From the NCBI RefSeq assembly GCF_008014775.2, contig NZ_CP144914.1:1364001-1428000 (forward strand): DNA of 64,000 bases, written 5' to 3'. This DNA comes from Alkalicoccus halolimnae (GTDB taxonomy: Bacteria; Bacillota; Bacilli; Bacillales; Salisediminibacteriaceae). Positions 31,563 through 40,482 of this stretch are shown here, one piece after another; position 1 is the stretch's first letter; each line of letters begins with the position of its first letter. The translations under genes and the position numbers were made by a program. The notes under the pieces were generated by a model, which saw only the letters and a list, made by a program, of their open reading frames with translations, did no database searches and was not told the origin of the DNA.

Positions 31563-32984
31563 ATGAAAAAGTATGACATTATTGTAATAGGAGGAGGTTC
31601 CGGCGGACTCACAGCAGCTTCGGGAGCCGCGCAATTTGGCGCTAAAACGGCTCTGATAGAGAAGCAGAACAGCCTTGGGGGAGATTGTCTTCATTACGGG
31701 TGCGTTCCTTCCAAGGCGTTAATTGCGGCAGCTTCAGAACTGCATGACACGCATGTTTCCGCGAAGAAACACGGACTTGTAATTGATGGGAAGCCAGATT
31801 GGCAGAAAGTACGAAGTCAAATTCAAAAGGCAGTTGATACAATACAGGAGCATGACAGTACAGAGAGGTTTCAGAAACTTGGAGTGGACGTCATTTATGC
31901 AGAAGCTTCCTTTGAAGATGCACACCGTTTAAGGTTATCTAATGGTCAGGTTATTAAAGGGAAAAGGATTGTAATAGCTACAGGTTCACGTCCGATTATT
32001 CCTGAAATTGAAAATGTAAATTTGGTGGATGTTATTACTAACGAATCTGTTTTTTACATGGAAAAGCTGCCGGAAAATATTGTGATGGTGGGAGGAGGAG
32101 CTATAGGACTGGAAATGGCTCAGGCTCTTTCTAGAGTTGGAGCTTCCGTTACTGTGGTGGATAATGCTCCTGATCTTCTTTTACAGGAAGATGAAGACAT
32201 ATCAGTTCGCGCCTCCAGAGAATTCAAAAAAGAAGTTACTATTCACCTCAAATCTACAGTGAAAAAGCTGGAACGTCATGACGATGGAGTTTTTGCTGTG
32301 ATTGAAGGCGAGGTGAACAAGAAAGTGAAGACAGATGCCCTGTTTTTGGCAGTCGGCAGAAACCCAAATATCGATTTGCTTAAACTCGATAATGCGGGAG
32401 TAGAACGAAATGAAAAGGCAGCTATCTCTGTTAATGAGCGAATGCAGACTAGTGTCCCTCATATTTATGCGGTGGGGGATGTAAACGGAAAATTCCCCTT
32501 CACGCATGGGGCAGGGGAAGAAGCAAAGGTAGTAATCGCTAATGCTGTGTTTGGGCTGAAAATGAAAATGGATTATTCAAATCTTCCATGGGCATTTTAC
32601 ACGCAGCCGGAAATCTTTCACCTCGGACAGACGGAAAAAGAAGTAATTGAACAGTCAGGAAAAGATTATGAAGTAATCAAAGCTGATAATCCGGACAGAA
32701 TGATTGCAGAACAGGATGAGGTTTCATTTGTGAAAGTGATCATCGATAGAAAGGGATTCATACTGGGAGCTCATGGAATAGGTAAAAATGCGAGTGACTG
32801 GATGCAGACGCTCGTATATATGAAAACGAAGGGTCATAAAATAAAAGATATTTCAGAAGTAGTTCATCCCTATCCTGCCCGTACTGAAATCGTAAAGCAG
32901 CTTGCAGATCAATACTGGAATAAAAAATTGTTTAAAAGCAGACTGACAGGATTTACAAAAACATATATCAAGTACCTCAGGTAA
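31563..32984 (+). CDS. FAD-dependent disulfide reductase, mercuric reductase/lipoamide dehydrogenase-like
   Basis: Class I pyridine nucleotide-disulfide oxidoreductase of 473 aa. FAD-binding VIGGGSGGLTAASGAA at the N terminus, redox-active disulfide GGDCLHYGCVPSK (Cys42 and Cys47), NAD(P)-binding VMVGGGAIGLEMAQALSRVG, second FAD motif YAVGDVNG and C-terminal HPYPARTE carrying the catalytic His. No N-terminal heavy-metal domain and no C-terminal vicinal cysteines, so a true mercuric reductase is unlikely; no other pyruvate dehydrogenase genes are nearby. Coupled to the TVP38 gene, it may modify a substrate in the membrane or act on quinones; this is inference. RBS GAGGAGAG. Confidence 0.87.
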   Translation: MKKYDIIVIGGGSGGLTAASGAAQFGAKTALIEKQNSLGGDCLHYGCVPSKALIAAASELHDTHVSAKKHGLVIDGKPDWQKVRSQIQKAVDTIQEHDSTERFQKLGVDVIYAEASFEDAHRLRLSNGQVIKGKRIVIATGSRPIIPEIENVNLVDVITNESVFYMEKLPENIVMVGGGAIGLEMAQALSRVGASVTVVDNAPDLLLQEDEDISVRASREFKKEVTIHLKSTVKKLERHDDGVFAVIEGEVNKKVKTDALFLAVGRNPNIDLLKLDNAGVERNEKAAISVNERMQTSVPHIYAVGDVNGKFPFTHGAGEEAKVVIANAVFGLKMKMDYSNLPWAFYTQPEIFHLGQTEKEVIEQSGKDYEVIKADNPDRMIAEQDEVSFVKVIIDRKGFILGAHGIGKNASDWMQTLVYMKTKGHKIKDISEVVHPYPARTEIVKQLADQYWNKKLFKSRLTGFTKTYIKYLR

Positions 32985-33010
32985 GTTATCGTAAAGAGGG
33001 CTTGAAGCTG

Positions 33011-33051
33011 AAAAATGCCTTCGTGACTAGAATGTCATGAAGGCATTTTAA
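33011..33051. terminator. Bidirectional terminator between the flavin reductase gene and pgeF
   Basis: AAAATGCCTTC-GTGAC / GTCAT-GAAGGCATTTT hairpin with A and T flanks, in a convergent gap. Confidence 0.9.
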
Positions 33052-33120
33052 AGATGAAGAGTATCGTCCCCAATAAAAAATTTTTTACCATTTATTAGGG
33101 GTGGTTTTTCAAGCTGGCAT

Positions 33121-33936
33121 TTATTTTTCTAATGAACCTATGAAACCCGTCATTCTTCCGGTTTTACCTTTATCCCTGCGGTGTGAAAAAAAGAGATCTT
33201 CGTTACAGCTTGTACAGTATGAAGACACAAAAATATGTTCCGGTGGCACACCTTCATTAATAAGCAGGTGATAATTTGCTTCCTTAAGCTGCAAAGCATA
33301 TTGTCCTTCTGAAACTTCATTATATGGTTTGTGATCAGGCAGCGTTTCCTGGAGAGCTTTGATGACGCGGTCATCCACCGTATAGCAGCAGGAATCAATA
33401 GAAGGGCCGATGGCAGCATAAATAGTACCGGGATGCACACCTTCCATATATCTCCAAAGATGAACCATTTTTCCGGCAATGTTCTTAGCTGTTCCCTGCC
33501 AGCCGGCATGGACAATTCCTACGAGACCTTTTTCTTTTGATAAAAAGTAGACTGGTACGCAGTCGGCGAAGCCCATCGTAAGGAGGATGCCCTGCTCTGA
33601 CGTATAAAATCCATCGGTTTTTTTAATAGAATCTGCATAAGACACAGAGCCGCTGCCGGCAAGTGGTTTTGATACTTTCACAATCTGATCTCCGTGGGTC
33701 TGTTCGGCAGCAGTCCATGAGGTAACAGGGAAACCGATAGATTCTGCTGTGCGCCGTCGGTTTTCAAGTACGTATTCTTCTCGATCATTCACGTGCAGCC
33801 CTGTATTTTTAGAATCAAAAGGCTTCGGGCTGATTCCACCTTTTCTGGTAGTGAATCCAGCGGTAAGACCTGGTAGTAGGTTTTCCCATTTATTTAAATG
33901 GAGATTATTATTGGATAGTAAGAATGGTTCTTTCAT
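33121..33936 (-). CDS. pgeF: Peptidoglycan editing factor / multicopper polyphenol oxidase family protein (YlmD-like)
   Basis: 271 aa DUF152 family protein. Conserved metal-site residues are visible: His in AAEQTHGDQIV, Cys in MGFADCVPVYFL and His in VGIVHAGWQGTAKNI. E. coli YfiH (PgeF) removes misincorporated residues from peptidoglycan precursors, and relatives show purine nucleoside phosphorylase-like activity. Start chosen at ATG 33936; ATG 33948 abuts the AAGGA ribosome binding site. In B. subtilis the homologue lies in the ylm cell-division cluster; here it is apart, beside a small membrane protein. Confidence 0.92.
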   Translation of the reverse strand: MKEPFLLSNNNLHLNKWENLLPGLTAGFTTRKGGISPKPFDSKNTGLHVNDREEYVLENRRRTAESIGFPVTSWTAAEQTHGDQIVKVSKPLAGSGSVSYADSIKKTDGFYTSEQGILLTMGFADCVPVYFLSKEKGLVGIVHAGWQGTAKNIAGKMVHLWRYMEGVHPGTIYAAIGPSIDSCCYTVDDRVIKALQETLPDHKPYNEVSEGQYALQLKEANYHLLINEGVPPEHIFVSSYCTSCNEDLFFSHRRDKGKTGRMTGFIGSLEK

Positions 33937-33972
33937 GAGCTGTATCATCCTTCTTTCAAAAAGAATAGATTA

Positions 33973-34209
33973 TTATGCAGGCGGACCGTCCTGCTTTTGA
34001 TTCTTCGTTTCATTTTTTTGTTTTTCTTCATGTTCCTCTTTCGTTTCATACATTTCATATACAACAGGTTCTTTCTGCTTTTCTGTTTTCTTCCCAGCTT
34101 TTTTAAAGCGGTAAACAAGAAAAGCTGCTATAGCGAGCATCAGTGCCATAAAAAGATAGGCATATCCCATCGTCGGGTCACCAGGACTGGGAACTGTAAA
34201 AACGTCCAT
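33973..34209 (-). CDS. Small single-span membrane protein of unknown function
   Basis: 78 aa: short N terminus, one transmembrane helix near residues 15-33 (YAYLFMALMLAIAAFLVY), then a very charged tail rich in Lys, Glu and Gln that is probably cytoplasmic and unstructured. Start ATG 34209 is nine bases after AAAGGA. It lies just upstream of pgeF on the same strand, 36 bases apart, so may be cotranscribed. I do not recognise the family. Confidence 0.68.
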   Translation of the reverse strand: MDVFTVPSPGDPTMGYAYLFMALMLAIAAFLVYRFKKAGKKTEKQKEPVVYEMYETKEEHEEKQKNETKNQKQDGPPA

Positions 34210-34281
34210 TGGGCATCATCCTTTCCAATTCATCTTGTTCCCTTAGTATAGCAGGGAGAAGGAGGGGGATACCAATAGAAA

Positions 34282-35532
34282 CTATGACGTTTTCTTGACA
34301 GGCTTTGGTGAAAGGAGGCAGGCTGCCACTCCGATTACCGGAAAGACTAAAGAGATTAGAAGAATTTCCTGATAGCCTCCAAAAAGATCATAAGCAATTC
34401 CAAACGGGAGAGGACCAAAGGCAGAGCCGCCTACAGTAACAGTCGCAGCAATACTTTTGATGCTGCCAATATGTTTCCTTCCAAAATAATCAGGAAAAAC
34501 AATAGAAATACAAATCCGTTCGACTCCTCCTGTGAATCCCCACATCAGTCCAAATATAACAGCCATTGCAAACGAATTAGTGAAATAGAGAATGATAATA
34601 AAAATGAACTGACCTACGAAAACGAGGGCAAATATATAGTGGACTTTTACCTTCTCTAAAACGAATCCGGCAAGCATTGTTACGGGAAAACCTACTGCAG
34701 CCATTAAGCTGAGAACAAAGGCAGCTGTTCCAATTCCAAGACCGGAGCTTGAAACAATGGATACAAGATGAAAGGTCAGTCCGGTGTTTATCATTGAAGG
34801 AATACCCAGGCACAGAAGAAGCAGCCAGAATTGGCGTGTGCGTGCAGCTTCCCGAAGCGTCCAGGAAATATCCTTTTTTCTAACATCGGAACTGTCAATA
34901 TCTGTGTTGTTACTTGCATTATCAGGAAGCAGTCCTATATCTTCGGGTTTATTTCTCATGAAAAAATAAACGAGAGGAACGAAGATTAATAAAATGGTTA
35001 CTCCGAGAATACGCCAGGTTATTTCCCAGCCGAACTCTGTTATTAACCAGGCGTTTAAAGGCGGATAAAGAACAGAGCTGGCAAACCCTCCCAGCATCAT
35101 AAAACTGAAGGCACGCCCTCTCCGCATAATAAACCATTGAGGTATCAAAGTATTGGGGACTAGAGTCATAGAGCCCTGCCCCAGAAAACGAATTAGGAAA
35201 AATCCGATGAACAGCATCCAGGGGCTGATGACGTAACTATTCCATATACAGGCAGCTGCAAGCAGAATACTTACGATTAATGAAACATTTCTCTGGCCAA
35301 ATCGATCAATGCTGTTTCCTACAAAAAACAGCAGTAACCCTGCAGATAGTGTGGCGCCGGAATATATACCGGATACGAGCGATCTTTCCCATCCAAAGTC
35401 GGATATGTAAAAATCAATAAACACAGAGTTAGAATATGTTTGTCCGGGTCCTGAAAAGAATAGACTGAGAGCTCCTAAAGCTACTATGTACCATCCGTAA
35501 TAAATACCTCCGCTTTTTTCGTTAGTTGACAT
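34282..35532 (-). CDS. Major facilitator superfamily transporter
   Basis: 416 aa with twelve hydrophobic segments. The N-terminal half has GWYIVALGALSLFFSGPGQT and the loop motif DRFGQRNVSL between segments 2 and 3; the pattern resembles the oxalate:formate antiporter/monocarboxylate branch of the superfamily, so a carboxylate substrate is a guess. Start chosen at ATG 35532, eight bases after AAAGGAG; the frame also opens at 35553 without a ribosome binding site. It is divergent from the small gene at 35667. Confidence 0.88.
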   Translation of the reverse strand: MSTNEKSGGIYYGWYIVALGALSLFFSGPGQTYSNSVFIDFYISDFGWERSLVSGIYSGATLSAGLLLFFVGNSIDRFGQRNVSLIVSILLAAACIWNSYVISPWMLFIGFFLIRFLGQGSMTLVPNTLIPQWFIMRRGRAFSFMMLGGFASSVLYPPLNAWLITEFGWEITWRILGVTILLIFVPLVYFFMRNKPEDIGLLPDNASNNTDIDSSDVRKKDISWTLREAARTRQFWLLLLCLGIPSMINTGLTFHLVSIVSSSGLGIGTAAFVLSLMAAVGFPVTMLAGFVLEKVKVHYIFALVFVGQFIFIIILYFTNSFAMAVIFGLMWGFTGGVERICISIVFPDYFGRKHIGSIKSIAATVTVGGSAFGPLPFGIAYDLFGGYQEILLISLVFPVIGVAACLLSPKPVKKTS

Positions 35533-35666
35533 CGCAGCAACTCCTTTTAACAATAGGATTACTATCCTACATTGTAGCAGATAATTCGTGGTGCTAAATA
35601 TTTTATTAATACTGTTTATATTACTTCCTGTCCGTTTAGGTTAAACTAGAAGCAGGAGGGATCTGC

Positions 35667-35981
35667 ATGGATTATATAGCCAAACACCCTTATTATAAAG
35701 TGGAAAGAGAAGTAACCGCTATCGAACAAAAAAATATTGAATATGATCGAATGCTTTATCTTTATGAAGATAAAATAAAGACTTACAGAAGGGAATTCCC
35801 GGCAGAACAGGTCTTTGACATATCTTACAGAGAGGTTACCTCAGGTGAAGCGATTCTTTATCTTCACACAAGCAGAGGAGTTTTTTCCTATCCAACTAAA
35901 GAAGATCCAACGGATTTTATTTCGGCGTTCAAAGAGTTGGAAAAACGGGTACTTGAAAGAGAGGCCCGAAAATACGATTAG
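35667..35981 (+). CDS. Conserved-looking hypothetical protein, 104 aa
   Basis: Well-formed small gene: AGGAGGG six bases before ATG 35667, no signal peptide or membrane segment. The N-terminal half looks helical and charged (IEQKNIEYDRMLYLYEDKI); the C-terminal part, FDISYREVTSGEAILYLH and YPTKEDPTDFISAFKELEKR, has the strand-strand-helix feel of a bacterial PH-like domain. I do not recognise it. It may share a transcript with the aldo/keto reductase 46 bases downstream. Confidence 0.75.
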   Translation: MDYIAKHPYYKVEREVTAIEQKNIEYDRMLYLYEDKIKTYRREFPAEQVFDISYREVTSGEAILYLHTSRGVFSYPTKEDPTDFISAFKELEKRVLEREARKYD

Positions 35982-36027
35982 ATTCCTGCAGAATTGACTA
36001 TACTATATTATAATAGGAGTGACTGAA

Positions 36028-37005
36028 ATGAACTACAGAGATCTTGGATCGACCGGCATGAAAATAAGCGAAATCAGCTTTGGTACTTGGGCAATTGGGG
36101 GTTCATGGGGCAACTCAAATGATACAGAAGCAGTTAAAGGTCTGGAGAGAGCTGTTTCTGAAGGAGTGAATTTTTTCGATACAGCTGATGTTTACGGGGA
36201 CGGTCACGCAGAAGAGCTGCTCGGCCGGACTGTGAAGCCTCAGGACGCATATATTGCCAGTAAATTCTGCCGCAGCGGGGACATACATGACCCACAGACG
36301 TATTCTGAGAATAATGTAAGAAGTTACCTGGAAGCCACTCTGCGCCGTTTAAAACGTGACGAACTGGACCTCTATCAGATTCACTGCCCTCCAAAGGAGA
36401 TAATAGAAAATGCAGACGTATTTGCAGTTTTAGATAAACTGAAACAAGAAGGGAAAATCAAGCACTATGGTGTGAGCGTGGAAACAGTTGAGGAAGGACT
36501 GCTTTGTCTTGAGTATCCTGGAGTGAGCACTCTGCAGGTTATTTATAACATTTTCCGGCAGAAGCCGGCACAGGAATTGTTCCCTCAGGCAGTGGAAAAG
36601 AACGTCGGAATATTAGCGCGCGTACCTTTGGCAAGCGGACTGCTTACGGGGAAATTTAAAGAAAATCATCAATTTGAAAATGATGACCACCGCAATTTTA
36701 ATGCTGACGGTGAACACTTTAATGTTGGAGAGACATTTGGAGGAATTCCCTTTTCTACGGGTGTAGCTTTGAGCAGGGAACTGGACTGGATCAGTGAAGG
36801 CAGAGGCAGTATGACGCGTGCATCGCTCAAATGGGTTCTGGAGCACGAAGCAGTATCAGCTGTCATTCCCGGTTTTAAAAGGGAAGAGCAGGTCTCAGAC
36901 AGCATCGAAGCTGTAAACGTAAAAGGTTTCAGAACTGAAGAAATGGAAAGACTGGAGCAGTTTTACGACCGGCAGGTTCACGACGTGATCCGCGGAGCTT
37001 ATTAA
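36028..37005 (+). CDS. Aldo/keto reductase
   Basis: NADPH-dependent oxidoreductase of 325 aa with the full catalytic tetrad: Asp51 and Tyr56 in FDTADVYGDGHAE, Lys79 in YIASKFC and His119 in LYQIHCPP. The cofactor-binding C-terminal SAVIPGFKREEQV is present. Start ATG 36028, eight bases after AGGAG; the GTG at 36019 overlaps the ribosome binding site. The substrate is unknown; the form resembles B. subtilis YhdN/IolS-type reductases. A strong terminator follows. Confidence 0.92.
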   Translation: MNYRDLGSTGMKISEISFGTWAIGGSWGNSNDTEAVKGLERAVSEGVNFFDTADVYGDGHAEELLGRTVKPQDAYIASKFCRSGDIHDPQTYSENNVRSYLEATLRRLKRDELDLYQIHCPPKEIIENADVFAVLDKLKQEGKIKHYGVSVETVEEGLLCLEYPGVSTLQVIYNIFRQKPAQELFPQAVEKNVGILARVPLASGLLTGKFKENHQFENDDHRNFNADGEHFNVGETFGGIPFSTGVALSRELDWISEGRGSMTRASLKWVLEHEAVSAVIPGFKREEQVSDSIEAVNVKGFRTEEMERLEQFYDRQVHDVIRGAY

Positions 37006-37037
37006 ACGGTTTTTGTATAAATATTAACTGCTCCTCT

Positions 37038-37085
37038 CTAAAAAGAAGACCCCCGCTTAAACAAAAGCGGGGGTCTTCTTTTTAG
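37038..37085. terminator. Bidirectional terminator between aldo/keto reductase and M3 peptidase
   Basis: Long perfect stem CTAAAAAGAAGACCCCCGCTT / AAGCGGGGGTCTTCTTTTTAG around a short loop, in a convergent gap. Confidence 0.95.
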
Positions 37086-37185
37086 AAGTTTTAAAAACAC
37101 CTGAAAGTCTTTTCCGCATAGCGGAAGCGGAGATTTACCTATAGCAGCAGGACTGAATGCTGTAAAAGCTTTATTTAAAGAAATC

Positions 37186-38877
37186 CTACTTTAAAGCTTC
37201 AAGTTCTTCCTGAAGGAACAGCATAAGTTCTTCAATAATTTCAGATGAAAAATCGAATTTAATACCGGCAGCGTCATAAACGTCCGGAAGAGGGACAGAA
37301 GATCCTAATTTCAAAGCTGAAGTGAAATTTTCAAGAGCCTTTTCTGGATCCTTCCGATACTGCTTATACACCTGCAGAGCACCAATTTGTGCAATGACGT
37401 ACTCAATGAAATAAAAAGGCACTTCAAATATGTGAAGGATGCGCAGCCAGGAAATTTCCTGCCAATTCTCCAAACCTTCCCAGTTCACATGTCCGGCATC
37501 ATAATATTCCTGCAGAGCACGGAATTTTTGTTTTCTCTCGTTTTCAGAGTGGTGTGGATTCTCATATATCCAGTGCTGAAATTGATCAATGACGACTCCC
37601 AGCGGAAGAAAATCTATTATGTCCTGAAGGTGATTACGCTTCGCCTGTTTTAGAGATTCACCGTCTTCATAAAAATAATTCCAATGATCCATTGTTAACA
37701 ATTCCATAGACATACTTGCCAGCTCAGCAGATTCCATAGGTGTTTCTTTATAATCAGCAAGTTTAAAATGCTGAGTGAAATCGTTATGAATACAGTGGCC
37801 CATTTCATGCAGAAGAGTGACGACATCGTCGTGGGTTTGGGAGGCATTCATAAAAATAAAAGAAGTTCCTGTAACCGGAAGAGGAGTGCAAAAACCGCCT
37901 GGAGATTTCCCTTTTCTCGCGGTCAGATCAAGCATCCCTTTTTCGTCCATAATACGAAGCAATTCGGCAAAGCGGCCATCAAGTTTATCAAAAATTTCAC
38001 CTGCTTTGGAAACGAGTGCATCACGTGTCTCAAATGGCATAAGTGTTTTTTCAGAAGCAGGTGTCCCTTTTCGATCCCATGGTCTGTAATCTTCCACGTT
38101 AAGTTTTTCATGATGTTGTCTTTGAAGCTCGGTTTTCAGCGGTGTAACATATTTTTTAACCGAGTCTGCGAGTCTGGCACAGTCATTTGGAGTGTAATCA
38201 AAGCGTTCATATTTTTTAAACATGTAATCTCTGTAATTTGCGGTATTTGCGTTTGCTGCTTTTTTCTCACGAAGTCGAATTAATTTACTCATTATGTCCT
38301 GCAGGTCATTCTCTTTTTCGTGAAACGCTTCAAACATAAGAGTCATTGCTTTTTTGCGGGTTTCCCTATTTTTATCTTCCATATAAGGAGAAAGTTCGCT
38401 TAAAGATTTTTCATCTCCATTCCATTTCACTGTCAGACTTCCTGTGATTTCAAAATAATCTGTTGTCAGTTTATCTTCTTCTACTTCAAGGTCTACATTT
38501 TCCTTACGAAATAATTCTTTGGCGTTCCTTTTGGAGTTCACCAGCTGAGCGTATTCCCGTGTTGGAAGCTGCTCAGCAAAAGGAGAGTCAAGAAATTTTT
38601 CATCGAGCTGTGCAGTGTAGGTTTTTATCAATGGTTCAATATGTATCTGGTCATATTCAACCTGCTTTTTTGCCTCGACTGAATCACTGTGACATTGAAA
38701 ATCAATGTAATGACCGGACAAACCTTCTTCCAATTCCTCCTGAAGACGTGACAGTCGAATGAGCCAGTCTTCCAATTGCCTCACAGAGTTAATTTCTTCG
38801 TGCAGCAGCTTCTCGTATGCTGCTTTAATTTCATTAATATTTTGAAAATCAATTGTTTCCTGATAAAACGAATTCAT
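37186..38877 (-). CDS. M3 family oligoendopeptidase (PepF-like)
   Basis: Cytoplasmic zinc metallopeptidase that trims oligopeptides (563 aa). Zinc-binding motif HEMGHCIHN with His357, Glu358 and His361, and a downstream Glu in METPMESAELA serving as third ligand. The long helical N-terminal domain (coiled, Glu/Lys rich) is typical of oligoendopeptidase F relatives. Start chosen at ATG 38877, eight bases after AGGAGGG; the frame runs open to 38934 without signals. It stands alone between terminators. Confidence 0.92.
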   Translation of the reverse strand: MNSFYQETIDFQNINEIKAAYEKLLHEEINSVRQLEDWLIRLSRLQEELEEGLSGHYIDFQCHSDSVEAKKQVEYDQIHIEPLIKTYTAQLDEKFLDSPFAEQLPTREYAQLVNSKRNAKELFRKENVDLEVEEDKLTTDYFEITGSLTVKWNGDEKSLSELSPYMEDKNRETRKKAMTLMFEAFHEKENDLQDIMSKLIRLREKKAANANTANYRDYMFKKYERFDYTPNDCARLADSVKKYVTPLKTELQRQHHEKLNVEDYRPWDRKGTPASEKTLMPFETRDALVSKAGEIFDKLDGRFAELLRIMDEKGMLDLTARKGKSPGGFCTPLPVTGTSFIFMNASQTHDDVVTLLHEMGHCIHNDFTQHFKLADYKETPMESAELASMSMELLTMDHWNYFYEDGESLKQAKRNHLQDIIDFLPLGVVIDQFQHWIYENPHHSENERKQKFRALQEYYDAGHVNWEGLENWQEISWLRILHIFEVPFYFIEYVIAQIGALQVYKQYRKDPEKALENFTSALKLGSSVPLPDVYDAAGIKFDFSSEIIEELMLFLQEELEALK

Positions 38878-39063
38878 ATGTATTTCCCTCCTTAATTTTA
38901 CTGTACAGGAAGAGCTGTTAAAAATAAATAGCATGAAGCATTTTATGTAAAAAATTGGATTCTATATTGCGTTTTATCTGTCATTTACTTTATTTCAAAG
39001 GATCCTAGTTGATCCACACAGGTTATTCGACTCAGCAGATAACAAAATTTAAGTATGCAAAGT

Positions 39064-39103
39064 AAAAAAAAAGTGGTTTGAGAAAATACAATCTCAAACC
39101 ACT
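39064..39103 (-). terminator. Terminator of the 3D-domain protein gene
   Basis: AGTGGTTTGAGA / TCTCAAACCACT stem followed on the minus strand by nine T residues. Confidence 0.92.
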
Positions 39104-39120
39104 CTTTTAAAATTCTTTTA

Positions 39121-40326
39121 TTATGGTGTATCAACAATAGTTACTTCAAGGCTTCGTCGTCCGAAATCAATTGCGTCACTTCGTTCAGGCATGAAGAGAT
39201 CAATTTTATTTCCGTTGATTGCTCCACCAGTGTCGCCAGCTACAGCTGTTCCGTAACCTTCAACATGAACAGTGGATCCGAGTGGAATGACGTCCGGGTC
39301 TACTGCAATAACTTTTTGATTCGGATTGCTTCGAAGATCGATGCCGGTAGCAGTTACACCGGAACATCCGTTACAGAATGCCGTATAAGCAGTTGCTTCA
39401 ACATTGATTGTTTCTCCATCTACATCGCTGGTAGACTGTGTGTCTTCTTCAGCGGCTTCCTGGGCAGCAGCCTCTTCTTCAGCGGCTTCCTGAGCAGCCT
39501 CTTCTTCAGCAGCTTCCTGGGCAGCCTCTTCTTCAGCGGCTTCCTGGGCAGCAGCCTCTTCTTCAGCAGCTTCCTGGGCAGCAGCCTCTTCTTCAGCGGC
39601 TTCCTGGGCAGCAGCCTCTTCTTCAGCGGCTTCCTGGGCAGCAGCCTCTTCTTCAGCGGCTTCCTGGGCAGCAGCCTCTTCTTCAGCGGCTTCATCGGAA
39701 GAGGACTCTTCTTCAGCAGCTTCATCGGATGAAGACTCTTCTTCAGAGGCCTCTTCGGATGAAGAAGAGTCGGAAGATTCTTGAACCGGCTCGGAATCAT
39801 CAGAGCTTGCTGCGTCAGCAGAGTAGTAAAGCTGTGCGTACATTTCAGCACCAGCTACGCCGCTTTCGCCGTCAATGTTATGCTCTTCCTGAAAATCTGC
39901 GACGGCTTCCTCAGTGATTGGACCATATATGCCGTCTACTTTGTAATCATAAAGGCCAAGGAATGCAAGCTTTTCCTGGAGCTCTTCTACGAGAAAACCA
40001 GTGTCTCCCTTAGAAAGTTCAGAAACTGCACCTGCTGTTTGAACTCCGGCAAGACCATCTACAAGAAGATCGTTATCTTCCTGGAAAGATCGAACAGCTT
40101 CTGTTGTGCTTGAAGTATAAGTGGAACCTGTATCTTCATCCAGGTAATCCTGATCAGCAAGTAGTTCGTTCAATTCTGCTACATGAGAATGACTTTTACC
40201 TTCAAACAGTAAATCTTCACCAAACTCAGTTCCTTCGTCCGCGCTTGCAGCGTTTCCGCCTGCAAAAAGAATGGAACCTGCTACTGCTGCTGAAATACCT
40301 AGTGATTTAAATGAATATTTTTTCAT
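39121..40326 (-). CDS. Secreted 3D-domain cell-wall protein with two peptidoglycan-binding domains and acidic repeat linker
   Basis: 401 aa. Signal peptide with probable cleavage after Ala29 (NAASA-DE). Two peptidoglycan-binding-1-like domains at about 45-105 and 107-165 (SKGDTGFLVEELQEKLAFLG and YGPITEEAVADFQEEH). Then a Ser/Glu-rich stretch and eight copies of an EEEAAAQEAA unit (about 215-300), and a C-terminal 3D domain at about 308-401 with the three Asp in VDPDVIP, AGDTGG and KIDLFM; 3D domains are the catalytic part of MltA/YocH-type lytic enzymes. It is likely a wall hydrolase tethered by a flexible acidic spacer. Start ATG 40326 after AGGAGG. Confidence 0.9.
   Translation of the reverse strand: MKKYSFKSLGISAAVAGSILFAGGNAASADEGTEFGEDLLFEGKSHSHVAELNELLADQDYLDEDTGSTYTSSTTEAVRSFQEDNDLLVDGLAGVQTAGAVSELSKGDTGFLVEELQEKLAFLGLYDYKVDGIYGPITEEAVADFQEEHNIDGESGVAGAEMYAQLYYSADAASSDDSEPVQESSDSSSSEEASEEESSSDEAAEEESSSDEAAEEEAAAQEAAEEEAAAQEAAEEEAAAQEAAEEEAAAQEAAEEEAAAQEAAEEEAAQEAAEEEAAQEAAEEEAAAQEAAEEDTQSTSDVDGETINVEATAYTAFCNGCSGVTATGIDLRSNPNQKVIAVDPDVIPLGSTVHVEGYGTAVAGDTGGAINGNKIDLFMPERSDAIDFGRRSLEVTIVDTP
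39442..39690 (-). repeat. In-frame tandem repeat coding the EEEAAAQEAA linker
   Basis: Eight tandem units: six of 30 bases and two of 27 bases lacking one Ala codon, differing by a few synonymous changes. The near identity at DNA level suggests recent expansion by slippage or unequal exchange, so copy number is probably variable between strains. Confidence 0.9.
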
Positions 40327-40482
40327 GGTTATAAAAACCTCCTATTTACATTTGTTGCTCTTTACTCAACGAGGCCTATCGTATCAGCCTGCACGTAAAG
40401 GAGCAAGAGGTTTTCATGTTATTTAATATACTGATATTACATTGTCACAGTTTGAAACATTCCTGTTATATATTAGAGATTG

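Noticed and set aside
39442-39690. Possible CRISPR-like array
   Set aside because: Units are directly adjacent with no spacers and code a regular EEEAAAQEAA linker.
39265-39917. Long open frames on both strands over the 3D-protein repeat
   Set aside because: They are by-products of a 30-base repeat whose length is a multiple of three and which lacks stops in other frames. Signal peptide, ribosome binding site and domains exist only in the minus-strand 401-residue frame.
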